Assembly (NCBI GenBank): GCA_029392055.1
Contig: CP113928.1
Coordinates: 432,501 to 496,500 of the forward strand
Source of the DNA: Leuconostocaceae bacterium ESL0723
GTDB lineage: Bacteria; Bacillota; Bacilli; Lactobacillales; Lactobacillaceae
Length of the DNA: 64,000 bases
Direction: 5' to 3'
The notes below the pieces were generated by a model. It saw only the letters and a program-made list of their open reading frames with translations, was not told where the DNA came from and did not search any database. The position numbers and the translations under genes were made by a program. How positions within the stretch are numbered: position 1 is the stretch's first letter; every line of letters begins with the position of its first letter. Positions 8,563-16,442 of this stretch are shown in pieces.

Positions 8563-9944
8563 GTGAGAAGGATGTCAATGTAATTGTTTTAGCGGCTGGG
8601 AACGGTTCCCGGATGCGTTCTAACCTACCCAAGGTTTTACACAACGTGGCGGGTAAGGCCATGATTGACTGGGTGTTGGATGCCGTTTCACCGCTTCATC
8701 CCGCTCAGCTGATTACGATTACCGGGGTTGGCGCCCAGGCCGTTAAGGCCCACGTCGGTGACCGCAGTGACTTTGTTACCCAGGAAAAGCAACTGGGAAC
8801 CGGTCATGCCGTCCAGCAGGCCTATCCCCAGTTAAAAAATAGCCAGGGCGTGACCCTGATTATGGCCGGGGACACGCCTATGTTTCGGACCGAAACCCTG
8901 TCCGACCTGGTCGCCGAGCACCAACGGTCCAACAGTGCCGTTACGGTCTTAACCGCCCTAGCTGAGGATCCAACCGGCTATGGTCGGATTGTCCGCGGTG
9001 ATGATGGCTCCGTCTTAAAGATTGTTGAACAAAAGGATGCCAGTGTAACTGAGCGTCGGATTCGTGAAATCAACACCGGGGTTTACGTCTTTGATAACCA
9101 GTTGCTCTTTGATGCCTTAACCCGGGTGAAAAATGACAATGTCCAGGGCGAATTTTACCTGCCTGATACCTTGGATATCTTGCGCCAGGCCGGTCACACA
9201 ATCCGGGCTCACCAGTTGCACGATTTCACCGAATCACTGGGCGTTAACGACCGGGTGGCCCTGGCCGTGGCCAATGAGACCATGTTTCAGCGGATTAACC
9301 GCCAGCACATGTTAAACGGGGTCGAGCTGGTTGACCCTAAAAACACCTATATCGACGCTGGGGTCGTGATTGGCCAAGATACCCTGGTCGAACCAGGAGT
9401 GACCATCCAGGGTCAAAGCGTGATTGGCGCTGATAGCACCATTACCCATGGCTCGCGCATCTTAGACAGTCAGATTGGTGACCGGACGACGGTGACCAAT
9501 TCTCAAATTGAAGCCTCAGTGGTGGGGGATGATGTGACTATCGGTCCTTACGCGCACTTACGGCCAAATGCCGAATTGGCTGACAAGGTTCACATCGGCA
9601 ATTACGTGGAAGTCAAGAGCGCCCAGATTGGCGAGGCTAGCAAGGTTGGTCATCTGACCTATGTTGGGAATGCCACGGTTGGTAAGGACGTCAACATTGG
9701 TGCCGGTACCATCTTTGTTAACTATGACGGCGTGCATAAGTTCCACACCGAAGTTGGGGACCGAGCCTTTATTGGGTCCAATACCAAAATTATTGCCCCG
9801 GTTAAAATTGGAGACGAAGCCATTACGGCGGCGGGTTCAACCATTACCGATGATGTGCCCAAGCACGCCATGGGAATTGCCCGTGGCCGCCAGCAAAACA
9901 AGGCCGATTTCTGGGATCGGATGCCCCATAAAAAGGACAGCTAA
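8559..9944 (+). CDS. glmU: Bifunctional GlmU: N-acetylglucosamine-1-phosphate uridyltransferase / glucosamine-1-phosphate acetyltransferase
   Basis: GlmU makes UDP-GlcNAc, the precursor of peptidoglycan and wall polymers. The 461-residue protein has an N-terminal nucleotidyltransferase domain with LAAGNGSRM and LPKVLH, and a C-terminal left-handed beta-helix of hexapeptide repeats from about residue 250. NYDGVHKF and the following acetyltransferase residues are present. It overlaps purR, and its terminator overlaps its own last codons. Confidence 0.97.
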   Translation: MSEKDVNVIVLAAGNGSRMRSNLPKVLHNVAGKAMIDWVLDAVSPLHPAQLITITGVGAQAVKAHVGDRSDFVTQEKQLGTGHAVQQAYPQLKNSQGVTLIMAGDTPMFRTETLSDLVAEHQRSNSAVTVLTALAEDPTGYGRIVRGDDGSVLKIVEQKDASVTERRIREINTGVYVFDNQLLFDALTRVKNDNVQGEFYLPDTLDILRQAGHTIRAHQLHDFTESLGVNDRVALAVANETMFQRINRQHMLNGVELVDPKNTYIDAGVVIGQDTLVEPGVTIQGQSVIGADSTITHGSRILDSQIGDRTTVTNSQIEASVVGDDVTIGPYAHLRPNAELADKVHIGNYVEVKSAQIGEASKVGHLTYVGNATVGKDVNIGAGTIFVNYDGVHKFHTEVGDRAFIGSNTKIIAPVKIGDEAITAAGSTITDDVPKHAMGIARGRQQNKADFWDRMPHKKDS

Positions 9945-9957
9945 GCTGTCCTTTTTT
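9930..9957 (+). terminator. Terminator overlapping the end of glmU
   Basis: AAAAAGGACAGC-TAA-GCTGTCCTTTTTT is a strong stem-loop whose loop is the glmU stop codon. Confidence 0.9.
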
Positions 9958-10036
9958 ATTAGCTTTTGTGTTAGTATGTAAGTAGTTTTAATTATGTATT
10001 TTATGAAGTAGACCAATATGGCCAAAGGAGTTAAAG

Positions 10037-10639
10037 ATGACCAAGAAAGTTTGGGCAATTATCATCGCTGTTGTGGTGGTTATTGCAGTTGGTGCAGGGA
10101 TTTACTTTGGTAATTCACACGGAAAGAAGGAGGATAGTATGAGTTCAACCAATTCAGATAAAATGTCGATGTCAATGTCTTCAGGCCACGATATGTCCAG
10201 TGGCAGCATGAGTATGAACATGGACATGCAGCTACCTACTAACCTGCCGGATGCCCAGGACCCTAAGTACAAGGTCGGCGACAAGATTACCCTAAAGGCA
10301 AAGCACATGGATGGCATGTATGACTCTAAGGGAACCATCGCCGGGGCCTATGATACTAAGCTCTATGCCGTCGACTTTACCCCAACGACTGGTGGTAGTG
10401 AGGTCAAGGACCACAAGTGGTTAACCAAGATTGACTTCAAGGATCCTAAGGACGGCTACAAGGTTGGTGACGAAGTAACCTTAGACAGTGACCACATGTC
10501 TGGTATGAAGGGGGCTAAGGCTAAGATTGTCCAGGTTGTTAACGGACCAGCCTATGCGGTTAACTATCAACCAACAACTGGTGGTAGTGAAGTTAAGAAC
10601 CACCTCTACCTAGCCCAAGACGAAATTGAGGCTCGCTAA
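10037..10639 (+). CDS. YdhK-like membrane-anchored protein with two DUF1541 repeats and a Met-rich linker
   Basis: The 200-residue protein starts with a membrane anchor (residues 5-24), then a Met/Ser/His-rich linker (35-64), then two tandem DUF1541 repeats (about 78-133 and 141-197), each ending in PTTGGSEVK. No lipobox cysteine is present. DUF1541 proteins of staphylococci and listeria have been linked to copper binding at the cell surface; the Met- and His-rich linker here fits a metal role, which is inference. An oxidoreductase gene follows 25 bases downstream and is probably co-transcribed. Confidence 0.85.
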   Translation: MTKKVWAIIIAVVVVIAVGAGIYFGNSHGKKEDSMSSTNSDKMSMSMSSGHDMSSGSMSMNMDMQLPTNLPDAQDPKYKVGDKITLKAKHMDGMYDSKGTIAGAYDTKLYAVDFTPTTGGSEVKDHKWLTKIDFKDPKDGYKVGDEVTLDSDHMSGMKGAKAKIVQVVNGPAYAVNYQPTTGGSEVKNHLYLAQDEIEAR

Positions 10640-10664
10640 GATAAACTAACTAAAGGAGAAGGAC

Positions 10665-12008
10665 ATGGATTTTTCAGTGCTCTACATCGGTAGCGGTCAG
10701 GCTACCTGGAACGGTGCCGTTCCCCTAGCCAAAAGTGGCGTCAAGGTTGGCGTCATTGAGGAAAGTCAGTACGGTGGGGTTTGCTCAAACAAGGGTTGTA
10801 ACGCCAAGATTATCCTCGATAAGCCCCTGGAACTAGTCGACGCTACTCGCCGCCTGCAAGGTCGTGGCTTAGACGGTGTACCGGCGGTCAACTGGGAGGA
10901 TTTGATGGCCCATAAGCACGAGTTAATCGTGCCTCAAGACAGCCACGGTAAGGAGCGCCTGGTGGACGCCGGAATTACGACCATTACTGGCCACGCCGAG
11001 TTTGTGGACGCTCATACGGTTAGTGTTGATGGGCAGCGCTACACGGCTGATCAAATCGTCATTGCGACTGGGTTGCGGCCTCACCGGCTAAATATTCCGG
11101 GCGCCGAACACTTCCATGACAGTACGGACTTCCTGTCCCTGGCCCACATGCCTAAGCACATGACCATCTTGGGTGGTGGCTTTGTGGCGATTGAGTTTGC
11201 CACGATTGCCAACGCGGTTGGTGCCCAGGTTGATGTGATTACCCGTGGTAACCGGATTTTGAAGCAGTTCCCAGCTGAGTACGTTGCCCAGGTGAAGGCC
11301 GACTTGAAAAACCGGGGTGTCCGCTTTATTCCGGATATGTCGATTCAGGCGGCTGAAATGACTGAGGATGGTCAGTTAACCCTGACCGGTCCGCGCGAAT
11401 TCAGCCTAACAACCGACTATGTTTTGGACGCCACTGGTCGGATTCCGAACCATGACCAACTTAACTTGGACGCAGTCGGAGTTAAGACCGCAGCCGATGG
11501 TATTCCGGTCAACGACTACCTGCAGACTAATGTGGAGAATATCTACGTTTCTGGGGATGCTATTTCCAAGACGATTCCAAAGTTGACGCCAACGGCTGCC
11601 TTTGAGTCCCGTTACCTGGCCGCCCGTTTCATGGGTAAGAACGACCAACCAATTAAGTATCCGGCCATTAGTGAGATTGTCTTTACCTCACCCCGGATTG
11701 CCCAGGTTGGCGTTAAGCTGGACAAGGCCAAGGCTAACCCAGATAAGTATGCCATTACTGAAGCCAGTTATGACGGTGACTGGTACCGTCAAATTGAAAA
11801 TGAAAACGGGGCCAAGTTATCCCTGATTTTTGACCGGTCCAGTGACCAGCTAGTTGGTGCGGCTGAGATTTCTCACGAGGCTGAAAGTACGATTAACGGT
11901 CTGCTGCCATACATCCAGTTCAAGTTGAACCGGAGTCAGCTCAATGACTTGATTTACCTCTTCCCATCAATCGAGTACACCACCCAGCGGCGGTTACCAT
12001 TGGTTTAA
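10665..12008 (+). CDS. Pyridine nucleotide-disulfide oxidoreductase (glutathione/mercuric reductase-like), atypical active site
   Basis: This 447-residue flavoprotein has an FAD-binding N terminus (IGSGQATWNGA), a redox-active cysteine pair Cys40/Cys45 in GGVCSNKGC, an NAD(P)H-binding glycine motif (ILGGGFVAIEFA) and a second FAD motif ending in VSGDAI. Near the C terminus the usual catalytic HPTxxE is replaced by FPSIE (Phe433 for His, Glu437 kept). The natural substrate is unknown. It probably shares a transcript with the DUF1541 protein upstream, and a terminator follows. It is not a standard dihydrolipoamide dehydrogenase. Confidence 0.85.
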   Translation: MDFSVLYIGSGQATWNGAVPLAKSGVKVGVIEESQYGGVCSNKGCNAKIILDKPLELVDATRRLQGRGLDGVPAVNWEDLMAHKHELIVPQDSHGKERLVDAGITTITGHAEFVDAHTVSVDGQRYTADQIVIATGLRPHRLNIPGAEHFHDSTDFLSLAHMPKHMTILGGGFVAIEFATIANAVGAQVDVITRGNRILKQFPAEYVAQVKADLKNRGVRFIPDMSIQAAEMTEDGQLTLTGPREFSLTTDYVLDATGRIPNHDQLNLDAVGVKTAADGIPVNDYLQTNVENIYVSGDAISKTIPKLTPTAAFESRYLAARFMGKNDQPIKYPAISEIVFTSPRIAQVGVKLDKAKANPDKYAITEASYDGDWYRQIENENGAKLSLIFDRSSDQLVGAAEISHEAESTINGLLPYIQFKLNRSQLNDLIYLFPSIEYTTQRRLPLV

Positions 12009-12038
12009 GGGACAAAAGATAGTATTATTAAATAAATT

Positions 12039-12067
12039 GCGGTGCAGCTGTAGTTGCACCGCTTTTC
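12039..12067 (+). terminator. Terminator after the oxidoreductase gene
   Basis: GCGGTGCA (12039-12046) pairs with TGCACCGC (12055-12062), followed by TTTTC. The T run is short. Confidence 0.75.
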
Positions 12068-12083
12068 ATTTAAAGGAGTAAGT

Positions 12084-12557
12084 ATGCAAATTAGCGGGGC
12101 CGATTTTTTACAAGTACTAACTGACGAAGCTTATGACCAAGAAGTCCTACCGGTAGCCGACCAGGCCGCCGTTGACCTGGACCAGCTCTTTGATCGATTG
12201 GGCCAGCAGGTTGAAAATCCAAAGCTCATGCAGCTCACCGTGACCTTAAACGGGGGCGTGGCCGAAGGGGGCACCAACCTGACCCTGGAAACCAACGTAA
12301 TCAACCTGCCATTGCGTTACCAAAACCAACTAAAAAAACTGGTCTATGCTGACCAGGATTACGAGGTTAACCTGTATATGTACGTGGAAAATGCTGATGT
12401 CAGCAAGTCCCACCTAAAAATCACCAAGGTTAGTTCAGTGACCGCCTATGTCGATGATCCAGATAGCGGCCAGCAAAAGATTTCAGCCTGGTTTGACCAG
12501 GAGTTAGCCCACATTGTTGAGGTACAAAAGGAAAGTGACGAAGCCCCCGAGGATTAA
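12084..12557 (+). CDS. Hypothetical protein, acidic, 157 residues
   Basis: I do not recognise a family with confidence. The protein starts MQISGADFLQVLTDEAYDQE, is rich in Asp, Glu and Gln, and shows no signal peptide or membrane segment, so it is probably cytoplasmic. I chose the ATG at 12084 because AAAGGAG lies seven bases upstream; an in-frame start at 12054 would fall inside the preceding terminator. It converges on and overlaps the small minus-strand gene by four bases. Confidence 0.75.
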   Translation: MQISGADFLQVLTDEAYDQEVLPVADQAAVDLDQLFDRLGQQVENPKLMQLTVTLNGGVAEGGTNLTLETNVINLPLRYQNQLKKLVYADQDYEVNLYMYVENADVSKSHLKITKVSSVTAYVDDPDSGQQKISAWFDQELAHIVEVQKESDEAPED

Positions 12558-12805
12558 TCAGTCGTGATTTTGGCTAAAAGTTCGTGGCGGCCGGCATCAT
12601 TTTCATAGATGATTTTTAGGCGTTGGTTATTCTTTTGCCAGCGGACCGATTCCACGGCCCCTAGGTCAAAGCTGTGGCTGACAAAGTTGGCCAAGCTTTT
12701 GGGGTTCTGGGCTTCAAAGTCAGGTACCAGCAGGTCGGCCAGGTGCTGGTTACTAGCCCCCAGGTCGCGCAGGGGATGGGTTTTAATTTCAGTCAGTTTT
12801 AGCAT
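12554..12805 (-). CDS. Small hypothetical protein, possibly from a leaderless transcript
   Basis: This 83-residue ORF begins MLKLTEIKTHPLRDLG and has no family I recognise. I preferred the ATG at 12805 to the longest start at 12910, which would run through the promoter of the RNA unit described next. No ribosome binding site precedes 12805. A minus-strand TATAAT at 12812-12817 would place transcription start at or next to the ATG, so the mRNA may be leaderless. Its stop overlaps the convergent gene. Confidence 0.55.
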   Translation of the reverse strand: MLKLTEIKTHPLRDLGASNQHLADLLVPDFEAQNPKSLANFVSHSFDLGAVESVRWQKNNQRLKIIYENDAGRHELLAKITTD

Positions 12806-12811
12806 GGCTAC

Positions 12812-12817
12812 ATTATA
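12812..12817 (-). promoter_or_regulatory. Minus-strand -10 box (TATAAT) next to the small ORF start
   Basis: TATAAT on the minus strand ends seven bases before the ATG at 12805. No good -35 is visible (AGGCGG at the expected place). Confidence 0.4.
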
Positions 12818-12842
12818 GCGCAGCGGCCTGGCGGCCGCCTGC

Positions 12843-12871
12843 TTGTCTTTAGGCCCGGTCTGATATATAAT
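12843..12871 (+). promoter_or_regulatory. Promoter of the structured RNA unit
   Basis: -35 TTGTCT (12843-12848) and -10 TATAAT (12866-12871) are exactly 17 bases apart. The transcript would begin at about 12875-12878, where the RNA's closing stem starts, and no ORF follows. Confidence 0.85.
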
Positions 12872-12874
12872 ATA

Positions 12875-13105
12875 GGCATGCGATGAGTCGAAGCGCTTAG
12901 GCGCGAGCATACGGCCTACTGTGTTAAATCACAAACCTCGGATTTGGTGTAGGTGTTAGCAGTGTTGTGGAACGCTGTTAGCTCACCATGACTATCAACC
13001 TTTGGGTTGAGGTGACGTGACTTGAGTCAGGTTTCACCTGGCCGTCCGTCAGAACGTATCTGGCATGCCAAACTAGCAGCTAACCATTCGGTTAGCTGTT
13101 TTTTT
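12875..13105 (+). ncRNA. Structured non-coding RNA of unknown family, with own promoter and terminator
   Basis: A strong promoter precedes it and a perfect terminator ends it, with no ORF between. The 5' GGCATGC (12875-12881) pairs with GCATGCC (13063-13069) to close the molecule. Inside I can draw: hairpin GCGC-TTAG-GCGC (12893-12904); stem ACGGCC/GGCCGT (12911-12916 with 13040-13045); hairpin 12920-12933; a long hairpin 12952-12987; TCAACC-TTTG-GGTTGA (12995-13010); a two-part hairpin 13011-13038; and CAGA-ACGTA-TCTG (13050-13062). It lacks the landmarks of tmRNA, RNase P RNA, SRP RNA or a T-box. The size is near that of 6S RNA, but the multi-branched fold does not look like a 6S rod. Confidence 0.75.
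13075..13105 (+). terminator. Terminator of the structured RNA
   Basis: CAGCTAACC-ATTC-GGTTAGCTG (13077-13098) is followed by seven T. Confidence 0.92.
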
Positions 13106-13125
13106 ATTCCCTGCCAAAGTCAGCC

Positions 13126-13134
13126 TGTTATAAT
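13126..13134 (+). promoter_or_regulatory. Extended -10 promoter of xseA operon
   Basis: TGT-TATAAT ends 27 bases upstream of the xseA ATG. Confidence 0.6.
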
Positions 13135-13161
13135 GGGAGCTAGGTAATTAACAGGAGTACT

Positions 13162-14448
13162 ATGGTAGCAAAGTCGCAGTATCTAACGGTCGCCGCCCTC
13201 ACGGCCTATTTAAAAAGAAAGTTTGACGCCGACCCTTATCTTAGTAAGGTTTATTTAACTGGCGAACTGTCCAACCTGGGCCGGCGGCGGGGCCGCCATC
13301 TCTATTTTTCGATTAAGGATCCTAGCGGCCAGGCCGTGATTTCAGCGGCCATGTTTTCCTACGCCGGCCGCTTGAAGTTCGAACCTGAAGAAGGGATGAA
13401 AATTCTAGCGATTGGTCGGATTCAGCTATACGAACCCAATGGCAGCTACTCGATTATTGTCGAGCAGATGACGCCCGATGGGGTTGGGGAACTCTACCTG
13501 GCCTATGAGCAGTTAAAAAAGCGCTTGCAGGCCGAAGGACTCTTTAACCAGCCCAAGAAGCAGCTCCCACTCTTTCCCAAGCGGATTGCCGTGATTACGT
13601 CGCCCACCGGAGCCGTGATTGAAGATATCGTACAAACGGCCCACCGGCGCTTTCCTAGTGCCCAGGTGATTTTACTGCCGGCCGTTGTCCAGGGTCAGCA
13701 GGCGGTGCCATCACTTTTGGCCCAGTTAGACCGGGTTGATGACCTAGACTTTGACGTGGCCATTATTGGCCGTGGTGGGGGTTCGATTGAAGACCTCTGG
13801 GCCTTTAATGACGAAGCCTTAGTGAGAAAGATGGCGGCCTTAAAGACGCCGCTGATTAGTTCAGTCGGTCATGAAACCGACAACACTTTGGCAGACTTGG
13901 TAGCTGACCGAAGGGCCGCCACGCCCACCGCCGCAGCTGAACTGGCCACGCCGGTTACCCTGACCCAGTTACGGGACCGGATTCACGAACTCCGGGTTCG
14001 TTTGGTTAACAGCATGCAGGGTGAGATACGGACCCGGCAGCGGATTTTAACCAAGATTTTGGAACGGCCGATTTTCCAGCAGCCAGACCGCTTGTACACG
14101 GCCTACCAGCAGCAAGTTGACCAGCTAGCGGAACGCTTAGTGGGTAGCATGCAACAGCGCCTAAGGTTTACTGAGCAGCGGGTCAATACCTTGGCCAACC
14201 GGCAGCAGCTGGTCGGCCAAAACCTGCTCAAGGGTCCCAAGGAACGCCTGGCCCTCTTAAGTGCTAAGTTGGACCTGGTCAGCCCGTTGACCACGGTTAG
14301 CCGGGGTTATACCATCGTTGAAAATGAAGCCGATGAGATTGTTCGCAGTGTCGACCAGTTACAGGTTGACCAAGCAGTAAAGTTGCGCCTGGCTGATGGC
14401 CGGGCCCAGGCAAAGATTACAGGAGTAAGCCATGAGTCAGACCGCTAG
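13162..14448 (+). CDS. xseA: Exodeoxyribonuclease VII large subunit
   Basis: The large subunit of the single-strand-specific exonuclease VII has 428 residues. It begins with an OB-fold nucleic-acid-binding domain (about residues 5-100) and carries the catalytic-domain motif [16 protein letters not shown] and the [21 protein letters not shown] segment. A long coiled-coil region rich in Gln and Arg follows (about 270-370). The ATG at 13162 has AGGAG upstream. It overlaps xseB by 17 bases. Confidence 0.97.
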   Translation: MVAKSQYLTVAALTAYLKRKFDADPYLSKVYLTGELSNLGRRRGRHLYFSIKDPSGQAVISAAMFSYAGRLKFEPEEGMKILAIGRIQLYEPNGSYSIIVEQMTPDGVGELYLAYEQLKKRLQAEGLFNQPKKQLPLFPKRIAVITSPTGAVIEDIVQTAHRRFPSAQVILLPAVVQGQQAVPSLLAQLDRVDDLDFDVAIIGRGGGSIEDLWAFNDEALVRKMAALKTPLISSVGHETDNTLADLVADRRAATPTAAAELATPVTLTQLRDRIHELRVRLVNSMQGEIRTRQRILTKILERPIFQQPDRLYTAYQQQVDQLAERLVGSMQQRLRFTEQRVNTLANRQQLVGQNLLKGPKERLALLSAKLDLVSPLTTVSRGYTIVENEADEIVRSVDQLQVDQAVKLRLADGRAQAKITGVSHESDR

Positions 14449-14656
14449 TTTTGAAGAAAAGTTACAGCAGTTAGAGCAGATTGTGACCACCTTGGAAAAG
14501 GGAGACCGGCCTCTAGAAACCGCCCTGGCTGATTTTCAAACTGGGGTAGGCCTGGTAAAGGACCTGCAAGAAGCCCTTAAAAACGCCGAGGATACGCTCG
14601 CTAAAGTGATGGACGACGAGGGTAATTTAACGAATTTGGATTTGACCAATGAATAA
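14432..14656 (+). CDS. xseB: Exodeoxyribonuclease VII small subunit
   Basis: This 74-residue helical protein ([20 protein letters not shown], then [11 protein letters not shown]) is the small subunit that wraps the XseA coiled coil. It overlaps xseA upstream and ispA downstream, so all three are co-translated. Length and position are standard. Confidence 0.96.
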   Translation: MSQTASFEEKLQQLEQIVTTLEKGDRPLETALADFQTGVGLVKDLQEALKNAEDTLAKVMDDEGNLTNLDLTNE

Positions 14657-15539
14657 ACCAGTTAGTAAATTAAATGATTTTACCGAAAAATACCGATCTG
14701 AAGTTGATCAGGCGCTGTCCGATGGCTTAGACCAGGTTACTGGCAAGGCTGACCAGGACTTCACCGGCATGCTGGCCTATGGCCTGCTAAACGGTGGTAA
14801 GCGCTGGCGTCCTCTACTGACCCTGATGGTCTTAGCGGGGGCTGACCGGACCCTGAGTCCGGACTTAATCCGCTATGCCAGTGCCGTGGAGTGGGTTCAC
14901 GCCTACTCCCTAGTTCATGACGACCTGCCTGCCATGGATAATGACCAGTACCGGCGGGGACAACTCAGTTTGCAGGCCAAGTACGGGGCGGCCAATGCGG
15001 TTTTGGCCGGGGATGCCTTGCTGACCGGGGCCTTTGAGGTGCTAGCTGGCATTGAGACTATTCCAGCTAAAATCCGGCTGGAGGCCACTCAGTCCCTAGG
15101 TCGTTACGCCGGTGCGCGGGGGATGGTGCTGGGACAGTACCATGACTTAGCCAACCATGGTGAGAGCCAATACCAAAATTCCCAGGAGTTGCTGGCGGCG
15201 ATTTACCGTCCAAAGACGGCGGCCCTGATGACCTATGCTGCCCTAGCGGGGGCCATTGTCTTGGCCTGGCCACCGATGGCCCAGGCGACCCTGGTTCGCT
15301 GGGCCGATCTCTTCGGTCTGTCCTATCAGATTCAAGATGACCTGGATGATTACCAGCAGGATAATGGTGAAGACATCCAATCTTTGCCTCACTTGGTTGG
15401 CTTGGAAAAGGCCCAATCCCTACAGGCTGATATGCTAGAAATGGCCAAGGTCGCCCTGCGGGATTTGATGAAAATGGTGCCGGGTTATGACGCCAGTTTG
15501 TTAATTGATCTGACCAAACAATTAGGAGAACAGGAATAG
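14649..15539 (+). CDS. ispA: Polyprenyl (farnesyl/geranylgeranyl) diphosphate synthase
   Basis: A trans-isoprenyl diphosphate synthase that condenses isopentenyl diphosphate with allylic substrates to supply precursors of undecaprenol and quinones. The 296-residue protein shows both aspartate-rich motifs, DDLPAMDND and DDLDDYQQD, and the GGKRWRP substrate motif. The residues before the first motif determine chain length, and I have not resolved the product. It lies between xseB and tlyA in the usual order. Confidence 0.94.
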   Translation: MNKPVSKLNDFTEKYRSEVDQALSDGLDQVTGKADQDFTGMLAYGLLNGGKRWRPLLTLMVLAGADRTLSPDLIRYASAVEWVHAYSLVHDDLPAMDNDQYRRGQLSLQAKYGAANAVLAGDALLTGAFEVLAGIETIPAKIRLEATQSLGRYAGARGMVLGQYHDLANHGESQYQNSQELLAAIYRPKTAALMTYAALAGAIVLAWPPMAQATLVRWADLFGLSYQIQDDLDDYQQDNGEDIQSLPHLVGLEKAQSLQADMLEMAKVALRDLMKMVPGYDASLLIDLTKQLGEQE

Positions 15540-16375
15540 TGGCTGAGGAAAAAGAACGGGTGGATGTTTTACTAGTCCAGCAGGGGCTATTTGACTCCCG
15601 GGAACAGGCCAAACGAGCCGTTATGGCTGGTCAAATCTTAGGTACCAACGAGGAGCGTTTGGATAAGGCTGGCCAAAAAATCCCGGTCACAACCGAGCTC
15701 CACTTTAAAGGCGAGCGCCTGCCCTATGTATCCCGCGGTGGTTTGAAATTGGTCAAGGCCTTAGAAGACTTTGATCTTGATTTAAGCGGGCAGACCGTCC
15801 TAGACATTGGCTCATCAACCGGTGGCTTTACTGATGTGTCCCTGCAAAACGGGGCGAAGCGCGTTTATGCTCTGGATGTGGGTACCAACCAGCTGGTGTG
15901 GCAGTTGAGAAATGACGACCGGGTGGTGGTCATGGAAAACACCAATTTCCGCTACAGCAAGCTGGAAGACTTTACCCAGGGGCAGCCCAGTTTTGCCACC
16001 ATCGATGTTTCCTTTATTTCCCTGTCGCTGATTCTGCCCCCCCTGGCTAAGATTATCAGCATGGGTGGCACGGTCGTGGCCTTAATAAAGCCCCAGTTTG
16101 AAGCGGGCCGTGAACACGTTGGTAAGCACGGAATTGTTAAAGACCCAGCGGTTCATCGTCAGGTCCTAACCGACACGCTAAAGACGATGACTGCTTCCGG
16201 TTTTAGCGTGGTCGGCCTGACCTTTTCACCAATCAAGGGCGGCCATGGCAACATTGAATTTCTGGCCGTCTTAAAACGCAGCGAAGAGCCAACCGTGGCC
16301 GATGACGTCAACGTTGACCAGGTCCTTTCGGCTGCCAACCAGCAATTAAACCAGCAATCCGAAAACCAGGTGTGA
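15539..16375 (+). CDS. tlyA: TlyA family rRNA 2'-O-methyltransferase
   Basis: This 278-residue protein joins an N-terminal S4 RNA-binding domain (about residues 1-65) to an FtsJ/RrmJ-type methyltransferase domain with the SAM motif VLDIGSSTGGFTD. The start is a GTG that overlaps the ispA stop (TAGTG). The next gene in many Firmicutes is argR; here recN follows directly. TlyA-type enzymes methylate 16S and 23S rRNA; hemolysin annotations for the family are historical. Confidence 0.93.
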   Translation: MAEEKERVDVLLVQQGLFDSREQAKRAVMAGQILGTNEERLDKAGQKIPVTTELHFKGERLPYVSRGGLKLVKALEDFDLDLSGQTVLDIGSSTGGFTDVSLQNGAKRVYALDVGTNQLVWQLRNDDRVVVMENTNFRYSKLEDFTQGQPSFATIDVSFISLSLILPPLAKIISMGGTVVALIKPQFEAGREHVGKHGIVKDPAVHRQVLTDTLKTMTASGFSVVGLTFSPIKGGHGNIEFLAVLKRSEEPTVADDVNVDQVLSAANQQLNQQSENQV

Positions 16376-16442
16376 CCTGGCCGGACCTTAAACGTACTAT
16401 AAGATTGACAGGGCCGCCGGGCACCATTAGCGAGGTAGCACG

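Noticed and set aside
12054-12083. Upstream in-frame start for the 157-residue hypothetical protein
   Set aside because: It falls within the terminator hairpin of the preceding gene; ATG 12084 has a good ribosome binding site.
12806-12910. Longer N terminus of the small minus-strand ORF
   Set aside because: It covers the RNA unit's promoter and has no ribosome binding site; translation there is unlikely.
12875-13070. 6S RNA as a firm call for the structured RNA
   Set aside because: Size fits, but the multi-branched fold lacks the long rod with a central bubble; I left the family open.
15067-15612. 181-codon minus-strand ORF opposite ispA
   Set aside because: Antisense shadow of a GC-rich gene; Pro/Arg/Ser-rich with no family.
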